Positions 37,737 through 47,957 of a DNA stretch of 64,000 bases are shown piece after piece. The DNA lies in NCBI GenBank assembly GCA_945897955.1, contig CAMDGQ010000010.1:1-64000 (forward strand). The letters run 5' to 3'. Source of the DNA: Tepidiphilus sp. J10 (lineage in GTDB: Bacteria; Pseudomonadota; Gammaproteobacteria; Burkholderiales; Thiobacillaceae). A model generated the notes under the pieces. It did not search any database, had not been told where the DNA came from, and saw only the letters and a program-made list of their open reading frames with translations. How positions within the stretch are numbered: the first letter of the stretch is position 1; every line of letters starts with the position of its first letter. Position numbers and translations under genes: made by a program.

Positions 37737-38591
37737 TCAGATTCCGAGTTGGCGCCTGGCGATTGCTATCGCAATGCGGTTGACGGGGTTGCGATTGCCG
37801 CCCGGTCGCCAGGTATGGGCAATCCTGTTGCGATAGGCATCGAACTGGATGCCATGCGGGGCCGCCCAGACCTTGCCGCGGCCAAGCAGAATCTTCAGTG
37901 CTTCCGCGCCCGCGATACCGGCGCAAAGCATGCAAGCCATGATGGTGGAGGGGCCTTTCCCTGCCTTCAGATTGACCCTGCCTGGATCGGCAAGGTAGTG
38001 CCGGTGCAGCAAGCCTGGCGCCAGACCAACCAGGAATCGGATGGCTTTTTCCAGTTCGGGACGGTCTCCCCATTGAAAATAATCTTCAAAACTCATCTGG
38101 CCGGGCAGGAAGTTGAGCAGACCGGCACTCATGCCCAGAGGCGCTACGGTAATGGCGGGTATGCCATGCTTGTGGCAGTGCGCGAAGACCATTTGCCGCG
38201 CTTCAATGGCAAAGAAATCGAGGCCATCGACGTATAGATCGACATCGCTGAAAAATTGATCGACGTTATTGTTGTCGACTCCATTTGGGAAGGTTTCGAT
38301 AACACATCCCGGATTGATCTGACGCGCTTGTTCGGCCAGCACATCGACTTTGTCACGGCCGATAGTGAGCATGGATGCTCCGGCCTGGCGGTTGAAATTG
38401 GCCAGTTCGAAAGAATCCAGATCGGCGATGTTGAATTTCGATACGCCCAGACGAGCCAAGGTCAGCAAGTGGAAACCACCGACGCCTCCCATCCCGGCGA
38501 TGGCAACCCGTTTGTTGCAGAGGCTGGCTTGTTCCTGTTCAGTGACCCAGCCAAGGTTGCGGGAAAAGGCTTCCTGATAGTTGAAGTCCAT
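37737..38591 (-). CDS. ThiF/MoeB/E1-like adenylating enzyme
   Basis: A 284-residue protein with the E1 superfamily Rossmann core: VAIAGMGGVGGFHLLTLARLG for nucleotide binding, then IADLDSFELANFNRQAGA with the conserved Asp, Asn and Arg, and DLYVDGLDFFAIEARQM. E1-like enzymes adenylate a carboxylate, classically the C-terminus of a ubiquitin-like protein. No ubiquitin-like partner is seen nearby, and the CxxC zinc sites of MoeB/ThiF are not obvious. The carboxylate of an N-acyl amino acid made by the preceding enzyme is a possible substrate (inference). The start lies 5 bases after the acyltransferase stop. Confidence 0.82.
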   Translation of the reverse strand: MDFNYQEAFSRNLGWVTEQEQASLCNKRVAIAGMGGVGGFHLLTLARLGVSKFNIADLDSFELANFNRQAGASMLTIGRDKVDVLAEQARQINPGCVIETFPNGVDNNNVDQFFSDVDLYVDGLDFFAIEARQMVFAHCHKHGIPAITVAPLGMSAGLLNFLPGQMSFEDYFQWGDRPELEKAIRFLVGLAPGLLHRHYLADPGRVNLKAGKGPSTIMACMLCAGIAGAEALKILLGRGKVWAAPHGIQFDAYRNRIAHTWRPGGNRNPVNRIAIAIARRQLGI

Positions 38592-38596
38592 GGCAT

Positions 38597-39382
38597 TCAG
38601 CCACGCGCAATACGGGCGAGAATGGCGTTTTCTTCGTGGGGAGACATGAAGTAAGGGTACAGCGAGCGCTCCTGACGGGAGAGTTCCGGATGGCCGGCAA
38701 ATTTTTCCATCATCAGCGCGCCGTAGTTGGCGACATCCAGCCTGAGCAGCAAGGCAGGAGCGCCAACGCGCGGGCACATACGTTCAACCCCCAATTGCTG
38801 GAAACCCAGCATGCGCTGATAGAACGAAACATGTGACGGGTTCACTTCGATCACGATATCCGTGTAATCCCATATTCTTACCGCATACAGATAGGCAACC
38901 TGGAATAGCCCGGCAATCATGCGTTTGGATGCGCTTTTATGGTCGATGGCAAGCTTGGTGAATTCACAAACCCGCAGCCCCTGTTGCCGGAGTGTATCGA
39001 CTTCCGGTTTGTAGAGTTCGTCGACAAGCAGGCCGGAACCCGTGTCGAATCCGACAGTGATCGTGCCGATCACTGCATCTTCCTTGTAGGTGGCCAAAGT
39101 AATTCGCTCCGGGCAAATCTGCTGGCCGGATTGCGCGCTGACCTGGTAGCCGACGTCCCGATAACGTTTTTCAACGAGAAACCTTGCTTCTCGGGTACGC
39201 GCATCGTCATGGGCAAGACGGATCTTGAATGTATCCTTCTTGACCGAGCCGGTCGACGCATCTTCGGCGTCCGGGCCAGTGTATGTCATGCCGACATTCT
39301 GCAAACGCGGCGGCTGCTCGACGACGGCAATCGTTTTTGACCAGGTGCTGCTGCCTAGGCGCAGCCTGTCCATGATTCCCAT
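38597..39382 (-). CDS. N-acyl amino acid synthase-like acyltransferase (FeeM / PEP-CTERM-associated)
   Basis: A 261-residue GNAT-fold protein resembling FeeM-type N-acyl amino acid synthases and the exosortase/PEP-CTERM-associated acyltransferases. The core reads FKIRLAHDDARTREARFLVE, ITLATYKEDAVIGTITVGFD, VCEFTKLAID, and DIVIEVNPSHVSFYQRMLGF, with the conserved E-x-N-P-x-H. FeeM-type enzymes join a long acyl chain from acyl-ACP to an amino acid. The start has GAGGAAG upstream. It is the first gene of a compact minus-strand unit with ThiF-like, nitroreductase-like and GT1 genes. The amino acid substrate cannot be told. Confidence 0.82.
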   Translation of the reverse strand: MGIMDRLRLGSSTWSKTIAVVEQPPRLQNVGMTYTGPDAEDASTGSVKKDTFKIRLAHDDARTREARFLVEKRYRDVGYQVSAQSGQQICPERITLATYKEDAVIGTITVGFDTGSGLLVDELYKPEVDTLRQQGLRVCEFTKLAIDHKSASKRMIAGLFQVAYLYAVRIWDYTDIVIEVNPSHVSFYQRMLGFQQLGVERMCPRVGAPALLLRLDVANYGALMMEKFAGHPELSRQERSLYPYFMSPHEENAILARIARG

Positions 39383-39510
39383 TGTTACTTCCTCACATCC
39401 TGGGGCTCGGCGAGCTCATATAATGAATCGCATCCTGATGACTAATGATAGCGCTGTGATGTAACGCATCTAACCAAGAGTTTACGGCACAGTCCTTTAC
39501 AATCAACCCC

Positions 39511-41393
<1,883 letters not shown>

Positions 41394-41404
41394 TCAAGGC
41401 AGTT

Positions 41405-42040
41405 TTACCCGGCTTGAGGTTTACCCAAAACCTCCACTTGAGCCGGGTTTTTTTTTGGCGTGCCCAGCCAGTCTCGCACCACGCCTTCAGCCTGATCGAC
41501 ACCAATCTTTTTCAGACTGGAAAAGAGTTGTGCGCTGGCATTCATGCCCATCTTTCTAAGTTCGGCGCTGACTGCAAGGAGGGTCTGGGCGGCCGGGCCG
41601 CGCGCGAGCTTGTCGGATTTCGAAAGCAGGACATGCACCGGGCGCCCGGAAGGACGAAACCATTCCAGCAGGGAACGATCCAGTTCCGTAAGAGGGTGGC
41701 GGATGTCCATGATCATGATCAGGCCGGCGAGTTGCGTCCTGTCCGACAGATAACCGCCGATCAGCGCCTGCCAGACATGCTTCTGCGCTTTCGGAGCGCG
41801 GGCGTAGCCGTAGCCGGGCAGATCGACCAGAAAGCGGCCGTCATCGACACGGAAAAAATTCAGATGTTGCGTGCGGCCGGGCATCTTGCTGACGAAGGCC
41901 AGCCGTTTGTGGTTGCACAGTGTGTTGATGGCGCTTGACTTGCCGGCATTTGACCGTCCGGCAAAGGCGACTTCTGCCAGGCTGTCGGAGGGCAACTCGC
42001 GGATTTGAGCGACTGTGATATGGAAGGCGGCGTTGAGCAC
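41405..42040 (-). CDS. engB: Ribosome biogenesis GTPase EngB/YihA/YsxC
   Basis: Essential TrmE-Era-EngA-EngB-Septin type GTPase required for division and 50S assembly. The 211-residue protein has G1 FAGRSNAGKSSAIN, G3 VDLPGYGYA and G4 LLSKSDKL, all intact. The start is a GTG at 42040 giving MLNAAFHITVAQIRELP, which matches family N-termini. No strong Shine-Dalgarno is seen. It is divergent from the cytochrome c4 gene. Confidence 0.95.
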   Translation of the reverse strand: MLNAAFHITVAQIRELPSDSLAEVAFAGRSNAGKSSAINTLCNHKRLAFVSKMPGRTQHLNFFRVDDGRFLVDLPGYGYARAPKAQKHVWQALIGGYLSDRTQLAGLIMIMDIRHPLTELDRSLLEWFRPSGRPVHVLLSKSDKLARGPAAQTLLAVSAELRKMGMNASAQLFSSLKKIGVDQAEGVVRDWLGTPKKNPAQVEVLGKPQAG

Positions 42041-42134
42041 GGGAGGGCCACCGTTTGAAAGGCTGGCACTATAACAAATGGGCCGCTAAAATGCCGCGAT
42101 TCCATTGTTGCTATTCCGGTTTAAGGAGCTTTGC

Positions 42135-42773
42135 ATGAAATCCCAAGCGCTGTTGTCAGGCCTGTTGTTTGCCGCTTTATCCTGTGCCAACCCAGCCTGG
42201 GCCAATCCAGCGCCGGCCGCTGCCGCAAAGGGTGATGCCGCCAAGGCTCAGAAAATTGTCAACGACGTGTGCGGCGCCTGCCACAGCACCGACGGCAACA
42301 GCACTTCACCGGCCTATCCCTCCCTGGCTGGCCAACATCCCGAATACATTGCCAAACAATTGAGTGAATTCAAATCCGGCGCTCGCAAGAACTCGATCAT
42401 GGCGCCGAACGCCGCCAAGCTTTCCGATGAGGACATGCTGAATCTGGCTGCCTATTACAGCGCGCAGCAACCGAAACCGCGCCTGGCCAAGGATGCCGCC
42501 TTGATAGCCGAAGGCCAGAAAATCTACAAGGGCGGCAATGCCGGCAGCGGCGTGCCCGCTTGCGCTTCCTGTCACGGTCCGGCCGGCTCCGGCATCCCGG
42601 TCCAGTTCCCGCGTCTCGCAGGTCAGCATGCCAAGTATGTCTTGTCGCAACTGAAGAATTTCCGGAGCGGAGATCGCGCCAATGACGGCGGCAAGATGAT
42701 GCAGGTCATCGCCCGCAAGATGACCGATCAGGAAATGAAGGCCGTTGCCGAGTACATCAACGGTTTGCGTTGA
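42135..42773 (+). CDS. Diheme cytochrome c4
   Basis: Periplasmic electron carrier with two covalently bound haems. The 212-residue preprotein has a signal peptide (LLSGLLFAALSCANPAWA, cleavage near AWA-NP), a first haem site CGACH followed by the axial-ligand region SIMAPNAAKL, and a second site CASCH with KMMQVIARKMT. Two homologous domains with methionine ligands are typical of cytochrome c4, which feeds terminal oxidases. The ATG at 42135 follows AAGGAG. A strong terminator follows the gene. Confidence 0.95.
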   Translation: MKSQALLSGLLFAALSCANPAWANPAPAAAAKGDAAKAQKIVNDVCGACHSTDGNSTSPAYPSLAGQHPEYIAKQLSEFKSGARKNSIMAPNAAKLSDEDMLNLAAYYSAQQPKPRLAKDAALIAEGQKIYKGGNAGSGVPACASCHGPAGSGIPVQFPRLAGQHAKYVLSQLKNFRSGDRANDGGKMMQVIARKMTDQEMKAVAEYINGLR

Positions 42774-42789
42774 GCCTGTTTGCTTCGCG

Positions 42790-42820
42790 ACGGCCCGCCC
42801 CAGGCGGGCCGTTTGCTTTT
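42790..42820 (+). terminator. Rho-independent terminator of the cytochrome c4 gene
   Basis: A GC-rich stem (CGGCCCGCC / GGCGGGCCG) with a small CCA loop, followed by TTTGCTTTT, 17 bases after the stop codon. Confidence 0.85.
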
Positions 42821-42941
42821 GAGCTCGCCTATGCCCGGACACAGGGAGTCTCCTGTGGGATGCCGATTGTGGCTATGCTGTGATTGCTCTCCTTCGCACT
42901 TTTCGCTTGCCCGATAGTCGCAGCGTATTGCACACCTGACC

Positions 42942-45900
42942 ATGTCGCCCCGGTTGATTCGTTATCTACGTCGCCTTTATCACTATCTTGCCTATGTCGC
43001 TGGCGGGATGGTGATCGTGGTGTGCATCGTTGCCCTGGTGTTCAAAGTCTGGGTCATGCCAAACATTTCCACCTATGCCGGCATGCTGGAAGATGCGGCC
43101 GGCAAGGCGCTGGGGCAGCCGGTACGGATTGGCAACCTGGCAGCAGACTGGAGCGGAATCAATCCACGCGTGATTCTGCGTGATGTCCGGATGTCGCCGC
43201 CGTCAGGAATGCCGCTGGTATTGCCTCGGGTTGATGCCGTTTTTTCCTGGTTCTCGCTCGCTTTGCTGGATGTTCGCCTGGCCAGCCTGACGCTGGATCA
43301 GCCGCATCTTTTCATGCACCGCGATGCTGCCGGCATCATCACCGTCGCCGGGATCCCTGTGAATTTGCCGGGGCCGCCAAGCCCCTTCCCGGACTGGTTG
43401 CTGTCGCAACCGCATGTGGTCATCAAGGATGCGGACATCATCTGGCTGGATGAAAAGCTGGATGCGCCCGAATTGCGCTTTACCGGTGTGCGTCTGTTGC
43501 TGGAAAGCGGTTTTGGCCGCCATCGTTTTGGCGGTATCGCCTACCCGACTGCTGCTGCAGCTCGCCGCTTCGAGATGCGGGGCGATCTCAAGGGCGGCAG
43601 CCTGCGTGAATGGCGGGACTGGTCGGGCGAGGTTTATGCGCGCGTCGATGACGCCCGCTTCGAATCCTGGGGACGTTGGGTGCCGTGGGCGCAAGAATCG
43701 GTCAAGCGCGGTGTCGGCGACATGCGTTTCTGGTTGACCTTGAACCGGGGTGCCGTGGTTGGATTAAGCGGCGATGTCCGTCTCGACATGGTTGCCATCA
43801 ATATCGACAAAGCACTGCCTGACCTGCTCTTCGAGCGTTTGACGGGCCATGCCGGTTGGGCGCGCGAAAAGGAAGTGCAGTCTTTTTTTGTCGATCATCT
43901 GCGCTTCAAGTTGCCGGGGGCGGCGCCGAGCGATCCGGCCGCAGTCCGGGTCAACCTGACTCCGGATGGACGGGGCGGATTCAATCGCATTGGCGTCAGC
44001 GCCAGCAATCTGCGCCTGGAGGCGCTGACCGTGCTCACCGGCGCATTGCCGATACCCAAGCGCGGACATGATCTGATTCAGGCATTGAATCCACGCGGGC
44101 TGGTCCAGGAGGGCGGCGGCCATTGGTCCGGCGCGGATGATTACGCCATCAAGCTGCGCATCGAGGCGGCGGGTGTCAATGCCTATGAGCAGTTTCCCGG
44201 CATTGGCGGACTCACCGCATCGGTCGAGGCCAGCCAGAGAGGCGGCACGGCGAAGGTGGATGGAAAGGGCTTGAATCTGACTTTGTCCAATATCTTTCGG
44301 CATGACCTGAACTTCAGTCAGCTTGATGCTGAAGTCGGCTGGAAGCTGGACGATGCCGGCTTGAAACTGGATGTGACCGTCGACCGGATGCTCAACGCTG
44401 ATCTCGATGGCACGGTGCAGGGGCATCTCGAATTCCCCAGAAGCGGGCCGATCCAGGCGGACATCAACGGCCACCTGCGGCGAGGCGAGGCCAACGCGGT
44501 GTATCGATATTTGCCGCTGGGGGTTGGCGATGAAACCTATCACTGGCTCCGACACAGTCTTTTGTCGGGCAAGTCGGATGATGTGCGTCTCGTGCTCAAG
44601 GGGCCGCTGGACCGATTTCCCTTTGACAAGGGCGGCGGTGAATTCAAGGTCGCGATCAGGATGGTGAATGGAATGCTCGACTATGCGGATGGCTGGCCGC
44701 GCATCGAGGGCGTGCATGGCATGCTGGTGTTCCATGACAAGGCGATGACCCTGAATGCCGATTCCGGCCGCATCCTTGATGCCCGCCTGGGGCCGGTGCG
44801 CGTATCGATACCGGATCTGCATGCCTCGGTGGAAGAGGCATTGATCATCGACGGCCAGGCATTTGGCGAAACGCGCAGTTTTCTCGAGTTCATCAGGCGC
44901 TCGCCCGTAAACGAGCATACCGGTCGTTTCACCGAACCGTTCAGGACAGTTGGCGATGGGCGGCTGAACCTGCATCTGCATATTCCATTGCGCAACCTCG
45001 ATGCGACCACGCTGCGAGGAAATTTCACCTTTGACAACAACCGACTCGACCCGGGCGGCGATCTGCCGGAACTCGGCGCCGTCAGCGGCAACCTCCAGTT
45101 CACCCAGGCTGCCTTGCAGGCCAGGGACATTCGCGCCCGGGTGCTGGGATTCCCGGTCACATTGGCGATTGACAGCGCGCAGCCGGCGGCGTCTGTTCAG
45201 GAAGCTGCGGCGCATGAAGCGCTTCCCCGCGCTGGTCAGGTGCGCGTGCGCCTGGAGGGTGACATCGACGCGGCGACGCTGAAGCCGCATCTGCCTGCGG
45301 CCCTGCTCGCACGCATCAGCGGCAGCACCCGCTGGCAGGCGGATGTAGGCATGAACGCGGGCGGCAAATCCGGACTCACGTTCAGGTCCGACCTGGTTGG
45401 CCTGGCGGTCAATCTGCCGGCCCCATTGGGCAAAACCGCAGATCAGGCCATGCCATTGCGGATCGTCCGGGAAACCACTGCCATGCCGGCTGGCGAAGTC
45501 GATGCCGTGTCGGCGCGATACGGCGAACTCCTCAAGTTGCGCGCGGAGTTGCCCCGGACCGGGCAAGCGCGTGTCAATCTTCGCGTCGGTACGGGTGAAG
45601 CGAGTTTGCCGACTGATGCCGGGCTCTGGATCAGCGGCAACATGCGCCTGCTTGATCTGGATGCCTGGCGGCTACTCGACCTGGAAGCGATGTCCGGTCG
45701 GGATTCGAAGGCTCAGCCTGTGCTGGAGAGCAGCAAGCCTGCCCTGCGTGAAGCCAGCATCGTGTTCAACGAATTGCGTCTGCTCAATCGCCGTCTGCGT
45801 GACACTCACATCAAGTTGCGGCCGGCCGGAGCCGGCTGGCGTATCGCCATCGCGGGCCGCGACATCACCGGTGAACTGGTGACGATACCGGCGGGCAAGG

Positions 45901-46823
45901 GCATCAGCGTGCTGGCCAATTTCAAGCGCTTGACCCTGCCGGAAGAACTGCCCGGGAAGAAGCCCGAACTGGAATCGAGTAGCGAAGATTCCTTTATCAG
46001 TGGTCTGGCCGGACTCGAATTGAGCGCCGATAGTGCCGCCCTGTTTGGTCGAGAACTGGGTGAACTGCATCTTCGATTGACGCCCGACCACGGCGGGTTG
46101 CGATTGGAGAATTTCTTCCTCAAGACGCCCGAGGGGCATTTGCACGGCAAAGGCCTGGTGGCCAACCATCCCCGCCGGCCGTCCCGGATCGAGTTCGAAC
46201 TGGAATCCGGCAATCTGGGCAAGTTGCTGGAACGGTTGGGCATGCCTGGACGCATGAAACAGGGCACGGCCCGGATCACCGGGCCGTTAGGGTGGACGGG
46301 CGGCGTGGAAGATTTCAATTTCGCGACTCTGGAGGGCGATCTCGGAGTCAGCCTCAAGCAGGGTCAGTTCATCAAGCTGGATCCAGGCGCCGGCAAGCTG
46401 CTTGGCATACTCAGTCTGCAAGCCTTGCCGCGCCGGATTTCACTCGATTTTCGTGACGTTTTTACGGAAGGCTTCGCCTTTGACGAGATTGTCGGCAATC
46501 TGCACATTGAGCGCGGCTCCGTTTATGCCAGGAATCTGCGCATGAACGGTCCCGCCGCGAAGGTCGGCATGAGCGGCGTGGCTGATCTGGCGCGGGAAAC
46601 CCAGAACCTCAGGGTCACCATCCAGCCGCGTCTGGAGGATACGGTCGCCGTGGCGGGCGCATTGCTGGGCGGTCCGGTGGTTGGCGTAGGCACATTCCTC
46701 GCCAACAAGATTCTGCAGAACCCGATTGGTCAGGTGGCGACATTCGAATACACCATTACAGGTCCGTGGGCCGAGCCCGTGGTCGTGAAGTTGGCAAGGC
46801 CGAAAGCGTCCGCCGGGGAGTGA
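42942..46823 (+). CDS. yhdP: YhdP-family AsmA-like phospholipid transporter
   Basis: A 1293-residue envelope protein with one N-terminal membrane helix (about residues 16-38) and a long periplasmic region built from DUF3971 and AsmA-like C-terminal domains. Recognisable parts are LGQPVRIGNLAADWSGINPR early, and GTARITGPLGWTGGVEDFNF and the YTITGPWAEPVVVKL ending late in the protein. In E. coli YhdP, TamB and YdbH bridge the two membranes and carry phospholipids to the outer membrane. The yhdP-nit-tldD order is conserved in betaproteobacteria. Confidence 0.92.
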   Translation: MSPRLIRYLRRLYHYLAYVAGGMVIVVCIVALVFKVWVMPNISTYAGMLEDAAGKALGQPVRIGNLAADWSGINPRVILRDVRMSPPSGMPLVLPRVDAVFSWFSLALLDVRLASLTLDQPHLFMHRDAAGIITVAGIPVNLPGPPSPFPDWLLSQPHVVIKDADIIWLDEKLDAPELRFTGVRLLLESGFGRHRFGGIAYPTAAAARRFEMRGDLKGGSLREWRDWSGEVYARVDDARFESWGRWVPWAQESVKRGVGDMRFWLTLNRGAVVGLSGDVRLDMVAINIDKALPDLLFERLTGHAGWAREKEVQSFFVDHLRFKLPGAAPSDPAAVRVNLTPDGRGGFNRIGVSASNLRLEALTVLTGALPIPKRGHDLIQALNPRGLVQEGGGHWSGADDYAIKLRIEAAGVNAYEQFPGIGGLTASVEASQRGGTAKVDGKGLNLTLSNIFRHDLNFSQLDAEVGWKLDDAGLKLDVTVDRMLNADLDGTVQGHLEFPRSGPIQADINGHLRRGEANAVYRYLPLGVGDETYHWLRHSLLSGKSDDVRLVLKGPLDRFPFDKGGGEFKVAIRMVNGMLDYADGWPRIEGVHGMLVFHDKAMTLNADSGRILDARLGPVRVSIPDLHASVEEALIIDGQAFGETRSFLEFIRRSPVNEHTGRFTEPFRTVGDGRLNLHLHIPLRNLDATTLRGNFTFDNNRLDPGGDLPELGAVSGNLQFTQAALQARDIRARVLGFPVTLAIDSAQPAASVQEAAAHEALPRAGQVRVRLEGDIDAATLKPHLPAALLARISGSTRWQADVGMNAGGKSGLTFRSDLVGLAVNLPAPLGKTADQAMPLRIVRETTAMPAGEVDAVSARYGELLKLRAELPRTGQARVNLRVGTGEASLPTDAGLWISGNMRLLDLDAWRLLDLEAMSGRDSKAQPVLESSKPALREASIVFNELRLLNRRLRDTHIKLRPAGAGWRIAIAGRDITGELVTIPAGKGISVLANFKRLTLPEELPGKKPELESSSEDSFISGLAGLELSADSAALFGRELGELHLRLTPDHGGLRLENFFLKTPEGHLHGKGLVANHPRRPSRIEFELESGNLGKLLERLGMPGRMKQGTARITGPLGWTGGVEDFNFATLEGDLGVSLKQGQFIKLDPGAGKLLGILSLQALPRRISLDFRDVFTEGFAFDEIVGNLHIERGSVYARNLRMNGPAAKVGMSGVADLARETQNLRVTIQPRLEDTVAVAGALLGGPVVGVGTFLANKILQNPIGQVATFEYTITGPWAEPVVVKLARPKASAGE

Positions 46824-46958
46824 TCCGACGGCGTACCTGGCCGCGACGGCGGCTTGAGTCCCCTGCACGGACTCATCCCCCGCCCGCATTGGCTATTGCG
46901 GTTCCGCAAAGTCCTTGTGTACCCTCAATGCTCTCCAACTCCTTCTCGGGAGCACGCA

Positions 46959-47888
46959 GTGATCCGCGCCAAGCCTTCCAGCCCCAAAGCGTCCAGTTTT
47001 GCCAAGACGAAGACCCGTGCCGTGCCAAAGACGGTCCAGGATGCGACAGGCATTGTGCGTGTCGCCGCCATCCAGATGGCCTCGGGCCCGAATGTTGCGG
47101 CGAATCTGTCCGAAGCCGAACGTCTGATCGACATGGCGGTGGCTGCCGGCGCCAAACTGGTGGCGCTGCCAGAGTTCTTCGCCATCATGGGCTTGAAGGA
47201 AACCGACAAAGTTGCGGCTGCCGAAACCGAAGGTAAAGGCCCGATTCAGAAATTCCTCGCCGCCCAGGCAAAAAAACATGCCATCTGGCTGGTGGGTGGG
47301 TCGGTGCCGCTGGCCTGCGATAATCCGAAAAAGGTGCGCAATGCCTGCCTGGTCTATGACGACAAGGGCAAGCGAGTGGCGCGCTACGACAAAATCCATC
47401 TGTTCGGTCTCGACCTGGGTAACGAACACTACAAGGAACAGACCACCATAGAGGCCGGCAATCGCCTGGTTGTCGTCGAGTCGCCATTCGGCCGGCTTGG
47501 TTTGTCGATCTGTTACGACTTGCGCTTTCCCGAGTTGTACCGGGCAATGGGTGATGTGGACATCATCCTGGTCCCGGCTGCATTCACCGCAACAACCGGG
47601 CGGGCGCATTTCGAAACACTGGTCCGCTCCCGTGCAATTGAAAATCTGGCCTATGTCATCGCTCCGGCGCAGGGCGGATATCACGTTTCCGGCCGCGAAA
47701 CCCACGGCGACAGCATGATCGTCGATCCCTGGGGCAATGTGCTCGACCGGCTGCCACGCGGCTCCGGCGTTGTCATTGCGGGAATCAATCGGGCGTACCA
47801 GGACAGTCTGCGCAAGAGCCTGCCGGCGTTGAAGCACCGCACCCTGGATTGCTCAAGCGGCATCGAGGTCGAAGTCATCACCCCCTGA
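46959..47888 (+). CDS. Carbon-nitrogen hydrolase, Nit/omega-amidase family
   Basis: A nitrilase-superfamily amidase with the Glu-Lys-Cys catalytic triad: VALPEFFAIMG (Glu), RYDKIHLFGLDL (Lys) and LSICYDLRFPELYR (Cys). Members next to yhdP and tldD are Nit1/2-like and hydrolyse deaminated glutathione or omega-amides. I set the start at the GTG at 46959, which follows CGGGAG and gives 309 residues. The longer frame from 46854 covers a region with no clear ribosome-binding site, and a start nearer VRVAAIQM is also possible. Confidence 0.88.
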   Translation: MIRAKPSSPKASSFAKTKTRAVPKTVQDATGIVRVAAIQMASGPNVAANLSEAERLIDMAVAAGAKLVALPEFFAIMGLKETDKVAAAETEGKGPIQKFLAAQAKKHAIWLVGGSVPLACDNPKKVRNACLVYDDKGKRVARYDKIHLFGLDLGNEHYKEQTTIEAGNRLVVVESPFGRLGLSICYDLRFPELYRAMGDVDIILVPAAFTATTGRAHFETLVRSRAIENLAYVIAPAQGGYHVSGRETHGDSMIVDPWGNVLDRLPRGSGVVIAGINRAYQDSLRKSLPALKHRTLDCSSGIEVEVITP

Positions 47889-47894
47889 TTCGCA

Positions 47895-47944
47895 GGGTGC
47901 GCCGCGCGCACCATTCGACGTATTTCGGTGCGCGCGGCGCACCC
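47895..47944. repeat. Perfect 18-bp inverted repeat, REP-like hairpin
   Basis: GGGTGCGCCGCGCGCACC (47895-47912) and its exact reverse complement (47927-47944) flank a 14-base loop. On the minus strand the unit is preceded by GTA, giving a GTAG head as in REP elements mobilised by RAYT/TnpA-REP transposases. The downstream TACTTTTT on the plus strand means it may also end the nit transcript. No second copy was noticed in the window. Confidence 0.7.
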
Positions 47945-47957
47945 TACTTTTTCGCTC

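Noticed and set aside
41405-41457. Terminator-like stem with nine T residues on the plus strand near the 3' end of engB
   Set aside because: No plus-strand gene precedes it, and the T run encodes the Lys-rich KKNP segment of EngB on the minus strand. In the direction of engB transcription the U-tract is missing.
42062-42076. TGGCAC upstream of the cytochrome c4 gene as a sigma-54 site
   Set aside because: There is no GC doublet at the required -12 position.
43764-45566. Minus-strand open frame of 600 codons opposite yhdP
   Set aside because: Antisense shadow of a continuous, recognisable 1293-codon gene.
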